NCBI RefSeq assembly: GCF_007671655.1 | Contig: NZ_VCGX01000002.1 | Location: forward strand, 682,001 to 746,000 | DNA: 64,000 bases | Origin: Marinobacter piscis | Lineage (GTDB): Bacteria > Pseudomonadota > Gammaproteobacteria > Pseudomonadales > Oleiphilaceae | Direction: 5' to 3' | Shown: positions 26,339 through 36,221 of the stretch, one piece after another | Position numbering within the stretch: position 1 is the first letter of the stretch | Layout of the letters: every line of letters starts with the position of its first letter | The notes under the pieces: model-generated | What the model saw: the letters and a program-made list of their open reading frames with translations, nothing else | Told to the model about the DNA's origin: nothing | Database searches by the model: none | Program-made: the position numbers and the translations under genes

Positions 26339-27800
26339 ACCAACTCCTCCCATCACGGGTAATCATTGCAATCGAAGCCACTGGCCCCCAGGTGCCGGCG
26401 GCATACCGCTTCGGTGGTTCTCCACCTTCGTTCCAGTTCTGAATAATCCGATCTACCCAGCGCCAGGCGTGTTCCACTTCGTCCCGTCGTACAAACAGGT
26501 ACTGGTTTCCTTTCATTACTTCCCAGAGCAGACGCTCATAGGCATCCGGGATACGCCCGGCGTCAAAGGTTTCCGAGAATGTCAGTTCAAGCGGCCCCTG
26601 GCGCAACCGCATGCCCTTGTGAAGCCCCTGGTCCTTGGTCAGTATCCTGAGAGACATACCCTCATCCGGTTCCAGCCGGATAATCAGCTTGTTATTGGCA
26701 AGATGCCTCTGGTCCGGATCAAAAATATAATGGGGTGCTGGTTTGAAGTGGATAATGATTTGCGACAACTTCTCCGGCAGACGCTTGCCGGTGCGGATAT
26801 AAAACGGCACGCCGGACCAGCGCCAGTTATCAATTTCCACTTTCAGAGCAACAAAGGTTTCTGTTTCACTTCTCTTGTTGGCGCCCTCTTCTTCAAGGTA
26901 TCCGGGAACCAGCTCTCCCGTACTTGTGCCGGCTGTATACTGCCCCCGGACCACATAGTTTGCCATCATGTCCGGGGTGACCTTTCGTAGTGCCTTAAGC
27001 ACTTTTACTTTTTCATCGCGAATGCTGTCTGCGGACAAATCCGACGGCGGGTCCATGGCAATCAGACACAACAGCTGCAGCATGTGGTTCTGGATCATGT
27101 CGCGGACCTGACCGGCCTTATCAAAGTAGCCCCAGCGCCCTTCAATGCCGACACTCTCAGCAACTGTTATCTCCACATGGGAAATGTGGTTCTGGTCCCA
27201 TTGGGAGGCAAACAGGTTGTTGGCAAAGCGCAGCGCGATCAGGTTCTGCACTGTTTCCTTACCCAGGTAGTGATCTATCCGGAACAACTGGCTTTCTTTG
27301 TATATGGCGCCCAGTTCATCATTGATAACACGGGACGACTCCAGATCGTGGCCAATGGGCTTTTCAACCACAACACGGGTTCTTTCGGTACAGCAACTGA
27401 CAGCGTGGAGGTTACGGCCTATTACCCCGTACATGGCAGGCGGGCAGGCCATGTAAACGATAAGTTCGTTTCTGGCCCCTTCGCGCCAGGTATTGAGCAC
27501 CTGAAAATCTTCTGCGTTGTTAAAGTCCAGAATCTGATAATCCACGCGTTGCAGGAAGCGTTCCGCGGCCGAGCTGTCAAACTCTTCAGGCTTTACGAAC
27601 TCTTCCAGAGCGCCAAGAAGCTGTCTGTGCACGACGGCGACATCCAGGTTCCGTCGGGCCAGCGCCAGTATTCTGCTGCCCTCAGCCAGCAATCCTGCTC
27701 TGTCCAGCTGGTAGAAAGCCGGAATCAACTTGCGCCGGGCCAGGTTGCCAAGCGCTCCAAACAGCATAATGTCGCAGGGGGTTGCGGTACTGTCAGCCAC
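26325..27800 (-). CDS. zwf: Glucose-6-phosphate 1-dehydrogenase
   Basis: Zwf oxidises glucose-6-phosphate to 6-phosphogluconolactone, reducing NADP or NAD. The 491-residue protein has the nucleotide motif [19 protein letters not shown] near residue 14 and the substrate motif [14 protein letters not shown], with the catalytic His-Asp region. Note GALGNLA where many homologues read GASGDLA; the Asp-to-Asn change sits in the coenzyme loop and may bear on NAD versus NADP use. The start codon is GTG 27800 with GAGGA upstream. It is the first gene of zwf-pgl-eda and diverges from hexR, with two TTACTAC-type half-sites in the 179-base gap. Confidence 0.96.
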   Translation of the reverse strand: MADSTATPCDIMLFGALGNLARRKLIPAFYQLDRAGLLAEGSRILALARRNLDVAVVHRQLLGALEEFVKPEEFDSSAAERFLQRVDYQILDFNNAEDFQVLNTWREGARNELIVYMACPPAMYGVIGRNLHAVSCCTERTRVVVEKPIGHDLESSRVINDELGAIYKESQLFRIDHYLGKETVQNLIALRFANNLFASQWDQNHISHVEITVAESVGIEGRWGYFDKAGQVRDMIQNHMLQLLCLIAMDPPSDLSADSIRDEKVKVLKALRKVTPDMMANYVVRGQYTAGTSTGELVPGYLEEEGANKRSETETFVALKVEIDNWRWSGVPFYIRTGKRLPEKLSQIIIHFKPAPHYIFDPDQRHLANNKLIIRLEPDEGMSLRILTKDQGLHKGMRLRQGPLELTFSETFDAGRIPDAYERLLWEVMKGNQYLFVRRDEVEHAWRWVDRIIQNWNEGGEPPKRYAAGTWGPVASIAMITRDGRSWYEDA

Positions 27801-27816
27801 GACTCAGATCCTCAAA

Positions 27817-27831
27817 TGTAGTAATTATCTC
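27817..27831 (-). promoter_or_regulatory. Candidate HexR half-site near zwf
   Basis: On the minus strand this segment ends in TTACTACA, the same half-site as in the motifs at 23461 and 27880. It lies 17 bases upstream of the zwf start codon. Only one half of the expected palindrome is well conserved. Confidence 0.4.
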
Positions 27832-27879
27832 TAAATAATGTTTTCGGAACTGCACTAACCCAACCCTGAGCCGGAGTAT

Positions 27880-27894
27880 TGATACGTTTACTAC
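27880..27894 (+). promoter_or_regulatory. Candidate HexR operator between zwf and hexR
   Basis: TGATACGTTTACTAC differs at one base from the motif at 23461-23475 and is followed by A, completing TTTACTACA, a good half of the published HexR consensus. Its place in the zwf-hexR divergent region fits control of zwf and autoregulation of hexR. Confidence 0.55.
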
Positions 27895-27979
27895 ACAATA
27901 TACCGTTAAATCCCGGTACAATCAGTGCGTACAGTGCATATTCACAATGTTTTGATCAGGATATCAGGGAGTAGCTTTG

Positions 27980-28894
27980 ATGGCCCCACATAAGGCGCAT
28001 CGTGACGATAATCTGCTGGAGGACATTCAGTCCCGGCTGGAGACTCTCAACAAGTCTGAACGAAAAGTAGCTGAGGCAATCCTTCGGGACCCCAGTGCTG
28101 CTACCCGCTACAGCATAGCAGCCCTCGCCCGTGCCGCAAATGTCAGCGAACCTACCGTCAACCGGTTCTGCCGTGGCTTTTCTGCTACCGGCTTTCCCGA
28201 CTTCAAGATCCGCCTGGCACAGAGTATTGCTACGGGCACACCCTATATCGGTCAGAATATTGAACCGGATGACACAGTTGCAGAGTTTGCCGATAAAATC
28301 ATGCTGAGCACCATGGCCAACCTGGAAAAAGCGCGCCAGGCACTGGACCCCCAGGCTCTGGCAACAGCGATCGATTACCTGATCCAGGCCAGGCAGATCA
28401 ACTTCTTCGGTATGGGGGGCTCTGCCTCTGTTGCCCTGGATGCGCAACACAAGTTTTTCCGCTTCAACATTCCGGTCATGTCTTATGACGATGCCCTGAT
28501 GCAACGAATGGTGGCCGCCGGCGCCAATGTCGGGGATGTTATTGTGATGATTTCCTATACCGGGCGCACCAGAGAAACCGTCGACATTGCCCGCATCGCA
28601 CGGGAGAACGGCGCCACGGTTATCGGTATTACCTCGCCGGACTCTCCGCTTTCCGAAATCTGCACAACAGCGCTGGAAATCACGGCGCCTGAGGATATTG
28701 AGGTCTATATGCCCATGTCCTCAAGAATCATCCACCTGACGGTAATCGATATCCTGGCGACCGGCGTAACGCTGAAACGTGGCTCTGACTTTCTTGGTCA
28801 TCTCAAGAAAATAAAGGACAGCCTGGTACCTACACGGTTCTCATCTGCAACTGATCAGAACCCCCGTACAGGCGATAATAAAAAGCCCGATTAA
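27980..28894 (+). CDS. hexR: HexR-type transcriptional regulator (RpiR family)
   Basis: HexR represses Entner-Doudoroff and linked genes and is released by 2-keto-3-deoxy-6-phosphogluconate. The protein (304 residues from ATG 27980) has an N-terminal RpiR-type helix-turn-helix at about 10-75, with [13 protein letters not shown] and [18 protein letters not shown], and a C-terminal SIS sugar-phosphate domain at about 125-260, with [22 protein letters not shown] and [19 protein letters not shown] directly before the ATG is in frame, but spacing from GGGAG favours the ATG. The gene diverges from zwf as in Pseudomonas. A terminator hairpin overlaps its stop codon. Target sites are probably the TTACTAC-type motifs in the two divergent regions nearby. 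Confidence 0.93.
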   Translation: MAPHKAHRDDNLLEDIQSRLETLNKSERKVAEAILRDPSAATRYSIAALARAANVSEPTVNRFCRGFSATGFPDFKIRLAQSIATGTPYIGQNIEPDDTVAEFADKIMLSTMANLEKARQALDPQALATAIDYLIQARQINFFGMGGSASVALDAQHKFFRFNIPVMSYDDALMQRMVAAGANVGDVIVMISYTGRTRETVDIARIARENGATVIGITSPDSPLSEICTTALEITAPEDIEVYMPMSSRIIHLTVIDILATGVTLKRGSDFLGHLKKIKDSLVPTRFSSATDQNPRTGDNKKPD

Positions 28895-28916
28895 CGCTGG
28901 GCGATAATCGGGCTTT
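28882..28916. terminator. Terminator between convergent hexR and ppiD
   Basis: AAAGCCCGATTA (28882-28893) pairs perfectly with TAATCGGGCTTT (28905-28916) around an eleven-base loop. Flanking A and T runs let it work in both directions. The left arm includes the end of hexR and part of its TAA stop codon. Confidence 0.85.
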
Positions 28917-28934
28917 AAATTCAACGACTGTTCT

Positions 28935-30788
28935 CTATGGCCGTGCGATTTCCGCACGGTTTCTGAGAAACTGCTGATAAGCTGCGTATTCACGCTGACC
29001 ATCAAGAGAAGCCATAAACTCACGCAGCTGTCGCAGCTCCTCACTGCGATCTTCGACACTGCCGTCGTTTACAGCATCGAGGGCAATGACAGAAACACCA
29101 GAAGGCGTCATGGCGAAACCGTAACTGGGTTTGCTGCCAGAAGGACGGCTCAGCGAAAAGGCTGTTTGTACAACCTGAGGGTCAGCAACTCGTGTATTAC
29201 GCGCCTGGTCCTCAAACTGCTGCCAGTCACCAGCGTTCAGTTCTTCCAGAGTTTTACCGTCTTCAAGCCCGGCGATCACAGCCTGCGCTCGTTCGGCGAG
29301 CAGTTCGCGAGTCTTACGGGCCTCAAGGCTGCGGCGTATATCGTTTTGCACGTTTTCCAGCGCAAGCTGTCGGGCTTCATGATGCTCGCGCACACGGGCC
29401 ACGACAGAAACATTATTGCCAACATCAATCAGCTCGGTGTTATACCCCGCCTCAAGGACATCTTCAGAGAACAGCTGGCGAATCAGGCCCGCATGGTCAA
29501 AGGGGGCCTCGCCTCCGTCTTTGGTAATGCCGGCCATTTCGCGGACCTCCAGCCCCATCTCTTTCGCAGGCCCGGCCAGGTCGTCTGCAGCGTAAGCAGA
29601 ATCTGCCAGCTGCGCCCTCACTTCGGCGTATTTTTCCTGAGCCTGCTCACGGGCAAGTTCCTTGCGAAGCTGTTGCTCCAGGTCTTCCAGCGGTGGAACG
29701 TCTGAGCGCCGAACCTCATCCAGTCGGATCAGGTGAACACCAAAGCTGGTCTGTACCGGCTCAGACACTTCACCTTCATCCAGACTGAACAGCGCTTCTT
29801 CAAAGGCTTCATCGTAAACACCGCGACCGGCATAGCCAAGGTCACCGCCTTCTTTTGCGGATACGGTGTCCACGGAGAACTCTTTTGCCAGGTCTTCAAA
29901 GCTCTCTCCGGCATTCAGACGTTCTTCAATGGTTGCAATTGTGTCGCCGGAGTCCGCTGAGTTTTCCACCAGAATGTGAGAGGCACGGCGCTCTTCACGC
30001 GCCAGGTCATCCGCACGCTGCTGGTAGTAGGCCTCCAGCTCCGACTGGGTGACTTCTACTTTTTCTGCCAATGAATCCAGCGACAAGACGATATAGGCTG
30101 CATCCACCTGTTCCGGCTGCTGAAATGCTGCGCTGTTTTCCTCATAGGAGGCTTCTATATCTGCCTCTGTCACTTCCAGTTCATCCGCAACCGCCGTTTC
30201 GGGGATCTGAACACTCCGGAAATCGCGGGTCTGGTTCTGGATTCGCAGAAGCTGGGCGGCATTTTCATCGGCAACAAGGCCACTTTGCATGATGCCCCCA
30301 CGGATCTGGTTCACCACATACTGCTTCTGCATCGCGTTGCGGAACTCGCCCACACCCATGCCCAGGTTACGTACAGAGGCTACAAAACGATCGCGATTGA
30401 ATTGCCCGTCTACCTGAAATTGCGGCATCTGGGTAATCAGTGCATCAACGTCTGATTCCGTCAACGCCAGCCCCTGTTCATTGGCATCCTGAATCAGCAC
30501 CTGCTCCTGAATAAGAGAGTCAAGCACCTCTTTGCGAATCTGGTCTTCATCCAGCAGTGCCGGATCGGGGCTTTCCATCTCGCTCAAACGGCGCTGGCTT
30601 TCCATCTGAACCACCCGCAGGAATTCTCTTTCGGTGATTTCTTCGCCGTTAACCGTTGCTACTTCCGGCTCACCGGAAAAGCCGCCAACAATGGCATCCA
30701 TTCCCCAAATGGAAAGCGACACAATCAGCAGACCGATGATGATCTTGGCAATAGTGCCCTGGGCATTTTCCCGAATATCTTGAAGCAT
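28935..30788 (-). CDS. ppiD: Periplasmic chaperone PpiD (peptidyl-prolyl isomerase)
   Basis: PpiD is an inner-membrane-anchored periplasmic chaperone near the Sec translocon. The 617-residue protein begins MLQDIRENAQGTIAKIIIGLL with a membrane anchor at about 16-36, then a SurA-like N-terminal chaperone domain, a parvulin domain at about 265-360 with RRASHILVEN and GGDLGYAGRG, and a further C-terminal chaperone region. Length matches E. coli PpiD (623). It follows hupB on the same strand with 164 bases between and a terminator in the gap, so it likely has its own promoter. The lon-hupB-ppiD order is conserved among gammaproteobacteria. Confidence 0.95.
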   Translation of the reverse strand: MLQDIRENAQGTIAKIIIGLLIVSLSIWGMDAIVGGFSGEPEVATVNGEEITEREFLRVVQMESQRRLSEMESPDPALLDEDQIRKEVLDSLIQEQVLIQDANEQGLALTESDVDALITQMPQFQVDGQFNRDRFVASVRNLGMGVGEFRNAMQKQYVVNQIRGGIMQSGLVADENAAQLLRIQNQTRDFRSVQIPETAVADELEVTEADIEASYEENSAAFQQPEQVDAAYIVLSLDSLAEKVEVTQSELEAYYQQRADDLAREERRASHILVENSADSGDTIATIEERLNAGESFEDLAKEFSVDTVSAKEGGDLGYAGRGVYDEAFEEALFSLDEGEVSEPVQTSFGVHLIRLDEVRRSDVPPLEDLEQQLRKELAREQAQEKYAEVRAQLADSAYAADDLAGPAKEMGLEVREMAGITKDGGEAPFDHAGLIRQLFSEDVLEAGYNTELIDVGNNVSVVARVREHHEARQLALENVQNDIRRSLEARKTRELLAERAQAVIAGLEDGKTLEELNAGDWQQFEDQARNTRVADPQVVQTAFSLSRPSGSKPSYGFAMTPSGVSVIALDAVNDGSVEDRSEELRQLREFMASLDGQREYAAYQQFLRNRAEIARP

Positions 30789-30872
30789 GTTTCTCCCGAA
30801 CCTCTGTTCAAGGTCGTGCAGTTTTTATCGTTTGGCGGCTATCTCAGACTCTGCTGCCGATGCACTCAACGT

Positions 30873-30902
30873 AAAAAGGCGCACCCTGTCGGAATGCGCC
30901 TT
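30873..30902 (-). terminator. Rho-independent terminator after hupB
   Basis: On the minus strand AAGGCGCA (30895-30902 read in reverse) pairs with TGCGCCTT (30876-30883 read in reverse) and is followed by a T-run. It lies 50 bases beyond the hupB stop codon, as expected for a short, strongly expressed gene. Confidence 0.75.
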
Positions 30903-30952
30903 GAATTCTTCTTGGCAACGCCTTTTCACAGGAACTGCCGGAGAAAGAACCG

Positions 30953-31225
30953 TTACTTGACGGCGTCTTTCAGGGCCTTGCCTGCCTTGAATCCAGGCAC
31001 TTTAGAAGCTGCAATCTGGATTTCTTCACCTGTCTGTGGATTACGGCCTGTGCGTGCGGCGCGATCCTTGACAGAAAAAGTACCAAAGCCGATCAGGGTA
31101 ACCTGATCGCCTTTTTTCAGGGCACCGGTGATAGAGCTTGTCATTGCGTCCAGAGCACGGCCAGCGGCGGCTTTGGAGATATCTGCAGATTCTGCAATTT
31201 CATCAATCAGTTCGGACTTGTTCAC
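30953..31225 (-). CDS. hupB: DNA-binding protein HU-beta
   Basis: HU is a small histone-like protein that binds and bends DNA and helps organise the nucleoid. The 90-residue protein starts [21 protein letters not shown] and includes the signature [24 protein letters not shown] with the DNA-binding arm proline, then the ending [15 protein letters not shown]. The start codon is GTG 31225, with AAGGGG nine bases upstream. It sits between lon and ppiD on the same strand, 238 bases after lon, with its own terminator, as in E. coli. IHF is excluded by the beta-arm sequence and the N-terminus. Confidence 0.97.
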   Translation of the reverse strand: MNKSELIDEIAESADISKAAAGRALDAMTSSITGALKKGDQVTLIGFGTFSVKDRAARTGRNPQTGEEIQIAASKVPGFKAGKALKDAVK

Positions 31226-31463
31226 ACTAAACCCCTTCGCTTTCAGGTTGAAGATGTTCTAGGTCGGATTATTTTTTCTCGGATGTTCTCGACTATCGCA
31301 TATGCGGTCCGAGAATTCCATTCTTCGGTTTTCTTATTCCTTTCGGCAATAAACCGGTCTCTGGAATAGGCAAATACAGCGCGGGAGCCCTTGATACAGG
31401 CTGCTTCACGGCGAAACAGTTATACCAATGGGCTCTCCGGCATGTCAACAACTCATGTAGGGT

Positions 31464-33881
31464 TTAATGTGTATTTATGCGCTCTGCACTGTCGCCTTCA
31501 TCGTCACGTGACTTACCGGCTCCCGCACCGGAGGATGATTTTACCGCATCCGGGTCGGGGGCATAGGCAAGCGCAATATCCAGAACCTCATCAATCCACT
31601 TCACCGGAATCACTTCCAGTGACTCTTTGATGTTATCAGGTATCTCTTTGAGATCCCTGACATTTTCATCTGGTATCACAATGGTTTTTATGCCGCCCCG
31701 ATGGGCTGCAAGCAGCTTTTCCTTGAGCCCGCCAATGGGCAGAACCCGGCCACGGAGAGTAATTTCACCCGTCATTGCAACGTCTGCACGCACCGGAATC
31801 TTGGTTAATGCCGAGACAAGCGCTGTACACATCCCAATACCCGCACTTGGGCCGTCTTTGGGTGTGGCACCTTCGGGAACGTGCACATGCAGGTCGTGTT
31901 TCTCGTGGAAATCATCGGCTATGCCCAACCCGGGGGCACGACTTCTGACAACAGTGAGAGCTGTCTGTACCGATTCCTGCATCACATCGCCAAGGGAACC
32001 GGTTTTCACAACCCTGCCCTTGCCGGGCGTGAGAGCACACTCAATAGTCAGCAGTTCGCCACCAACCTGAGTCCATGCCAGTCCGGTTACCTGCCCGATC
32101 TGGTTGGTTTCTTCGGCCAGTCCATAGCTGAACTTGCGAACTCCTGAGTAATCCTCAAGCATGTCAGGCTCAACTGTGAGAGTCGACTTGTCCTTTGACT
32201 GCACATGCTCGCGCACCACCTTGCGGCATATCTTGGCAATTTCCCGCTCCAGGCCACGGACGCCGGCTTCACGGGTGTAATAGCGAATAATGTCACGCAA
32301 TGTCGCCTCGGGTATGGTCAGCTCATCCTTACGCAGGCCATTGGCTTTGATCTGTTTGGGCAACAGGTACTTCAGTGCGATGTTCACCTTTTCGTCTTCT
32401 GTGTACCCCGGAATCCGGATAATCTCCATGCGATCAAGAAGTGCCGGCGGTATGTTCATGGAGTTGGAGGTACATACAAACATGACATCAGAGAGGTCGT
32501 AGTCCACTTCCAGGTAATGGTCGTTGAACGTATGGTTCTGCTCGGGGTCCAGAACCTCCAGAAGTGCTGATGCCGGATCCCCACGGTGATCCATTCCCAA
32601 CTTGTCGATTTCATCAAACAGGAACAGCGGGTTTTTAACCTCCACCTTGGACAACTTCTGGATCAGCTTGCCGGGCAGTGCCCCTATGTATGTTTTACGG
32701 TGGCCACGGATTTCAGCCTCATCACGCACCCCACCCAGCGCCATGCGGGTGTATTTACGGTTTGTCGCGCGGGCAATGGACTGTCCCAGAGAGGTCTTAC
32801 CCACACCCGGGGGGCCCACCAGGCACAACACGGGACCCTTGACCTTCTTCACCCGGCTTTGCACCGCCAGGTACTCAAGGATCCGCTTTTTAACTTCATC
32901 CAGACCGTAGTGATCCTGATCCAGAATCTCCCGGGCCTTTTCGATGTCATGACGTACCCGGCTGCGCTTTTTCCAGGGCACAGCCAGCATCCAGTCGATA
33001 TAACCACGCACCACCGTCGCTTCGGCGGACATGGGCGACATCATTTTCAGCTTGTTCAGCTCTGCTTCTGTCTTTTTGCGCGCCTCTTCTGGTAAGCCGG
33101 CCTCTTCGATCTTGTTTTCAAGCTCTTCGAAGTCGTTATTACCCTCACCCAGGTTACCCATTTCTTTCTGGATAGCCTTCATTTGTTCGTTCAGGTAATA
33201 CTCACGCTGGCTGCGCTCCATCTGCTTTTTAACGCGGCCGCGAATACGCTTTTCAACCTCAATCAGGTCGATCTCACCATCCAGTTTTCCAAGCAACAGC
33301 TCAACGCGCTGGCCGATGTCGAGTGCCTCAAGCAGCTCCTGCTTTTCGGGAATGCGCATCTCGAGATGGGCGGCCATTGTATCGGCAAGCCGGTCAAGCT
33401 CTTCGATACCGTTCAGGGCACTGGAGACCTCGGACGGAACCTTCTTGGACAGTTTTACATACTTTTCAAACTCTTCCGTGAGGGTTTTAAGGAGCACTTC
33501 CTGTTCATGCTCAGATACACCCTCCGGTTCCAGCAGCCTGGCGCTACCGGACAAGTATTCGTCTTCCGTAATATTGCCAAGCGCGGCCCGGGCATTACCC
33601 TCAACCAGGACTTTTACGGTTCCATCCGGGAGCCTGAGCATTTGCAATACGGTAGCCAGGGTGCCCACTTCAAACACGTCCTTCGGGCCTGGCTCGTCGG
33701 TAGCCGCATCGCGCTGCGCTACCAACAGGATTTCTTTGCTTCCTTCCATCGCAGCTTCCAGAGCCTGGATGGATTTTTCGCGGCCCACAAACAGGGGGAC
33801 GACCATGTGCGGAAACACCACTACATCACGAAGTGGAAGCAGCGGGTACTCTTGCACGATATCTTCGGGTATCCGGGTCAT
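31464..33881 (-). CDS. lon: ATP-dependent protease Lon
   Basis: Lon is a cytosolic homo-hexameric AAA+ protease that degrades misfolded and regulatory proteins. The 805-residue protein has the N-terminal LON substrate domain (about 10-205), Walker A GPPGVGKT at 356-363, Walker [11 protein letters not shown], and the protease domain with the catalytic serine in [11 protein letters not shown] and the lysine in [16 protein letters not shown]. The C-terminal end, after [12 protein letters not shown], is a Ser/Gly-rich acidic tail longer than in E. coli Lon (784). It lies after clpX and before hupB. A sigma-32-like promoter may precede it at 33921-33950. Confidence 0.97.
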   Translation of the reverse strand: MTRIPEDIVQEYPLLPLRDVVVFPHMVVPLFVGREKSIQALEAAMEGSKEILLVAQRDAATDEPGPKDVFEVGTLATVLQMLRLPDGTVKVLVEGNARAALGNITEDEYLSGSARLLEPEGVSEHEQEVLLKTLTEEFEKYVKLSKKVPSEVSSALNGIEELDRLADTMAAHLEMRIPEKQELLEALDIGQRVELLLGKLDGEIDLIEVEKRIRGRVKKQMERSQREYYLNEQMKAIQKEMGNLGEGNNDFEELENKIEEAGLPEEARKKTEAELNKLKMMSPMSAEATVVRGYIDWMLAVPWKKRSRVRHDIEKAREILDQDHYGLDEVKKRILEYLAVQSRVKKVKGPVLCLVGPPGVGKTSLGQSIARATNRKYTRMALGGVRDEAEIRGHRKTYIGALPGKLIQKLSKVEVKNPLFLFDEIDKLGMDHRGDPASALLEVLDPEQNHTFNDHYLEVDYDLSDVMFVCTSNSMNIPPALLDRMEIIRIPGYTEDEKVNIALKYLLPKQIKANGLRKDELTIPEATLRDIIRYYTREAGVRGLEREIAKICRKVVREHVQSKDKSTLTVEPDMLEDYSGVRKFSYGLAEETNQIGQVTGLAWTQVGGELLTIECALTPGKGRVVKTGSLGDVMQESVQTALTVVRSRAPGLGIADDFHEKHDLHVHVPEGATPKDGPSAGIGMCTALVSALTKIPVRADVAMTGEITLRGRVLPIGGLKEKLLAAHRGGIKTIVIPDENVRDLKEIPDNIKESLEVIPVKWIDEVLDIALAYAPDPDAVKSSSGAGAGKSRDDEGDSAERINTH

Positions 33882-33920
33882 AGGGATTCCTCTGACGGTG
33901 TTTCATTCAGCTTACCACTC

Positions 33921-33950
33921 TACATTGGGGCAGCTTCTGAAAATGCAAAC
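33921..33950 (-). promoter_or_regulatory. Possible sigma-32 heat-shock promoter of lon
   Basis: On the minus strand TTTGCA, then thirteen bases, then CCCCAATG resembles the heat-shock pattern CTTGAA-N13-CCCCAT. It ends about 40 bases before the lon start codon. The -35 part is only a partial match. Confidence 0.35.
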
Positions 33951-33996
33951 TATTTATCTGACCACACGGTGACAGGCCCCGGGCAGGTCTATCATT

Positions 33997-34024
33997 AAAA
34001 AAGGGGCGTTGCCGCCCCTTTTTT
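33997..34024. terminator. Terminator after clpX
   Basis: AAAAAAGGGGCG (33997-34008) pairs perfectly with CGCCCCTTTTTT (34013-34024) around a four-base loop. On the minus strand it follows clpX by about 40 bases and ends in a T-run, a strong intrinsic terminator for clpP-clpX upstream of the lon promoter. Confidence 0.88.
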
Positions 34025-34065
34025 CAGTACTTCCGATGAACTCACTGCCCTGACATCATGCCTGC

Positions 34066-35349
34066 TTAGTCGTCAGGTACAGCTTTTGCCTGATCGTTAC
34101 TCGCGTAAATCTTGAACGGCTCAGAGTCGCCCTTGATCACACTTTCATCGATCACCACTTTGGAGATGTCCTGCTCCGACGGGATCTGATACATAGTGTC
34201 CAGCAACGTCGCTTCCATGATGGACCTCAGACCACGGGCACCGGTCTTACGTTCCAGCGCTTTGTTCGCAACGGCGAGCAGGGCGTCATCACGAAAGTCC
34301 AGGTCAACCCCTTCCATATCAAAGAGCTTCTGATACTGCTTGATCAGGGAGTTTTTCGGCTCGGTGAGAATCTGCACCAGCGCATCCTCGTCGAGCTCTG
34401 TCAGTGTGGCAACCACCGGCAGCCGGCCGACAAACTCGGGGATCAGGCCGTACTTGACCAGATCTTCCGTTTCTACGTTCTTGATGACGTCACCGGTACT
34501 CTTGCTGTCATCCCGGCTGGCCACTGCCGCTGAAAAACCAATACTGCTCTTCTCGGTACGGTCCCGGATCACCTTGTCCAGCCCGGCAAACGCGCCGCCA
34601 CAGATAAACAGCATGTTCGCTGTGTCTACCTGCAGAAACTCCTGTTGCGGGTGTTTACGCCCGCCCTGAGGCGGCACAGACGCTACCGTACCTTCGATCA
34701 GCTTAAGCAGTGCCTGCTGAACCCCTTCCCCGGAAACGTCCCGGGTAATGGATGGGTTATCCGACTTGCGGGACACCTTATCGATCTCATCAATATAAAC
34801 AATGCCTCTCTGGGCCTTGTCCACATCGTAATCGCACTTTTGCAGCAGCTTCTGGATGATGTTCTCTACGTCTTCACCCACATAGCCTGCTTCTGTAAGC
34901 GTAGTAGCGTCTGCGATGGTGAACGGCACGTTAAGCATGCGCGCCAGAGTTTCGGCCAACAGGGTTTTACCGCTACCGGTGGGCCCGATCAGCAGTATGT
35001 TACTTTTACCCAGCTCAACATCACCTTTACCTTCGCCATAACGAAGCCGTTTGTAATGGTTGTAAACGGCGACGGCGAGTACGACTTTGGCACGGTCCTG
35101 GCCAATGACATACTCATCCAGCGTGTTGCGGATTTCAGTCGGTGTTGGGAGGCGGTCGTTCGGCTCCTCCTGTGCATTCTCCTGAATCTCTTCACGGATT
35201 ATATCGTTGCACAAGTCGACACACTCGTCGCAGATGAACACCGAAGGCCCTGCAATGAGCTTACGGACTTCATGCTGGCTCTTTCCACAAAACGAGCAGT
35301 ACAGCAACTTACCGTTATCGTCACCGCCGCCGTTTCTTTCATCTGCCAT
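34066..35349 (-). CDS. clpX: ATP-dependent Clp protease ATPase subunit ClpX
   Basis: ClpX is the AAA+ unfoldase that feeds substrates into ClpP. The 427-residue protein starts at ATG 35349, where AGAGG precedes the start by seven bases; a longer frame to 35388 was rejected. It has the N-terminal zinc-binding cysteines 18, 21, 40 and 43, Walker A GPTGSGKT, the pore loop GYVG in [12 protein letters not shown], and the ClpP-docking IGF loop in SSIGFSAAV. Length equals typical ClpX. It follows clpP with a 77-base gap on the same strand, and a strong terminator ends the unit. Confidence 0.97.
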   Translation of the reverse strand: MADERNGGGDDNGKLLYCSFCGKSQHEVRKLIAGPSVFICDECVDLCNDIIREEIQENAQEEPNDRLPTPTEIRNTLDEYVIGQDRAKVVLAVAVYNHYKRLRYGEGKGDVELGKSNILLIGPTGSGKTLLAETLARMLNVPFTIADATTLTEAGYVGEDVENIIQKLLQKCDYDVDKAQRGIVYIDEIDKVSRKSDNPSITRDVSGEGVQQALLKLIEGTVASVPPQGGRKHPQQEFLQVDTANMLFICGGAFAGLDKVIRDRTEKSSIGFSAAVASRDDSKSTGDVIKNVETEDLVKYGLIPEFVGRLPVVATLTELDEDALVQILTEPKNSLIKQYQKLFDMEGVDLDFRDDALLAVANKALERKTGARGLRSIMEATLLDTMYQIPSEQDISKVVIDESVIKGDSEPFKIYASNDQAKAVPDD

Positions 35350-35426
35350 TGAAATACCTCTGATCTCGTTTTGCCAACGCCCGGACACCCGGGCGCTGGC
35401 CAGGGATTACGCAATTATTACCAGTA

Positions 35427-36062
35427 TTAATTATTCGACACGCGCTTATCAAGTATCGAGTCGATCAGGCCATACTCTTTAGCCTGCACAGGATCCATGA
35501 AGTTATCACGATCTGTGTCTTTGGCGACTGTTTCAAGGTCCTGCCCTGTGTGATGCGCCAGAATGGAGTTCAATGTATGCCGGATCTTGAGAATTTCACG
35601 GGTATGAATCTCAATATCCGTAGCCTGCCCCTGGTAACCGCCCAGAGGTTGGTGAATCATCATTCTGGAGTTCGGCAGACACGCTCGCTTGCCTTCAGCA
35701 CCGCCAGCCAGCAGGAACGCCCCCATACTCGCGGCCTGTCCCACACACAAGGTGGACACATCAGGCTTGATAAATTGCATGGTGTCATAAATAGACATAC
35801 CCGCAGTTACAGAGCCACCGGGGCTGTTGATGTACAAGTGTATGTCTTTGTCGGGGTTCTCAGACTCCAGGAACAGAAGCTGCGCCACGATCAGGTTCGC
35901 CATGTGGTCTTCCACCTGGCCGACCATAAAGATTACCCGCTCCTTGAGCAAACGGGAATAAATGTCGAATGAACGTTCCCCACGGGCGGTCTGCTCGATG
36001 ACCATCGGCACCAGGCCGGAATTGGTAACCATTGCCGGACCATCAATCGGTTTCTGCATCAT
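35427..36062 (-). CDS. clpP: ATP-dependent Clp protease proteolytic subunit ClpP
   Basis: ClpP forms the tetradecameric serine-protease chamber used by ClpX and ClpA. The 211-residue protein has catalytic Ser112 in [11 protein letters not shown] and His137 in [13 protein letters not shown], with [18 protein letters not shown], the signature ahead of the active site. Two ATG codons stand together at 36062 and 36059; either gives an N-terminal propeptide of normal size. Upstream is tig, 159 bases away, on the same strand; the tig-clpP-clpX-lon order is conserved in gammaproteobacteria. Confidence 0.97.
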   Translation of the reverse strand: MMQKPIDGPAMVTNSGLVPMVIEQTARGERSFDIYSRLLKERVIFMVGQVEDHMANLIVAQLLFLESENPDKDIHLYINSPGGSVTAGMSIYDTMQFIKPDVSTLCVGQAASMGAFLLAGGAEGKRACLPNSRMMIHQPLGGYQGQATDIEIHTREILKIRHTLNSILAHHTGQDLETVAKDTDRDNFMDPVQAKEYGLIDSILDKRVSNN

Positions 36063-36221
36063 GATGCGCCTGAACTCCTTATGGAATATGGGATACGGTT
36101 TATAGCCGCATCTTTATCAGTGTGCTTGCACCCTGTACTGTGCCAGCAGCGGGTCAGGATGGAAACAGCCGGGCTGGCCGGATCAGGACTGTACCAGACC
36201 CGGCACTAACGCCCTACTCTG

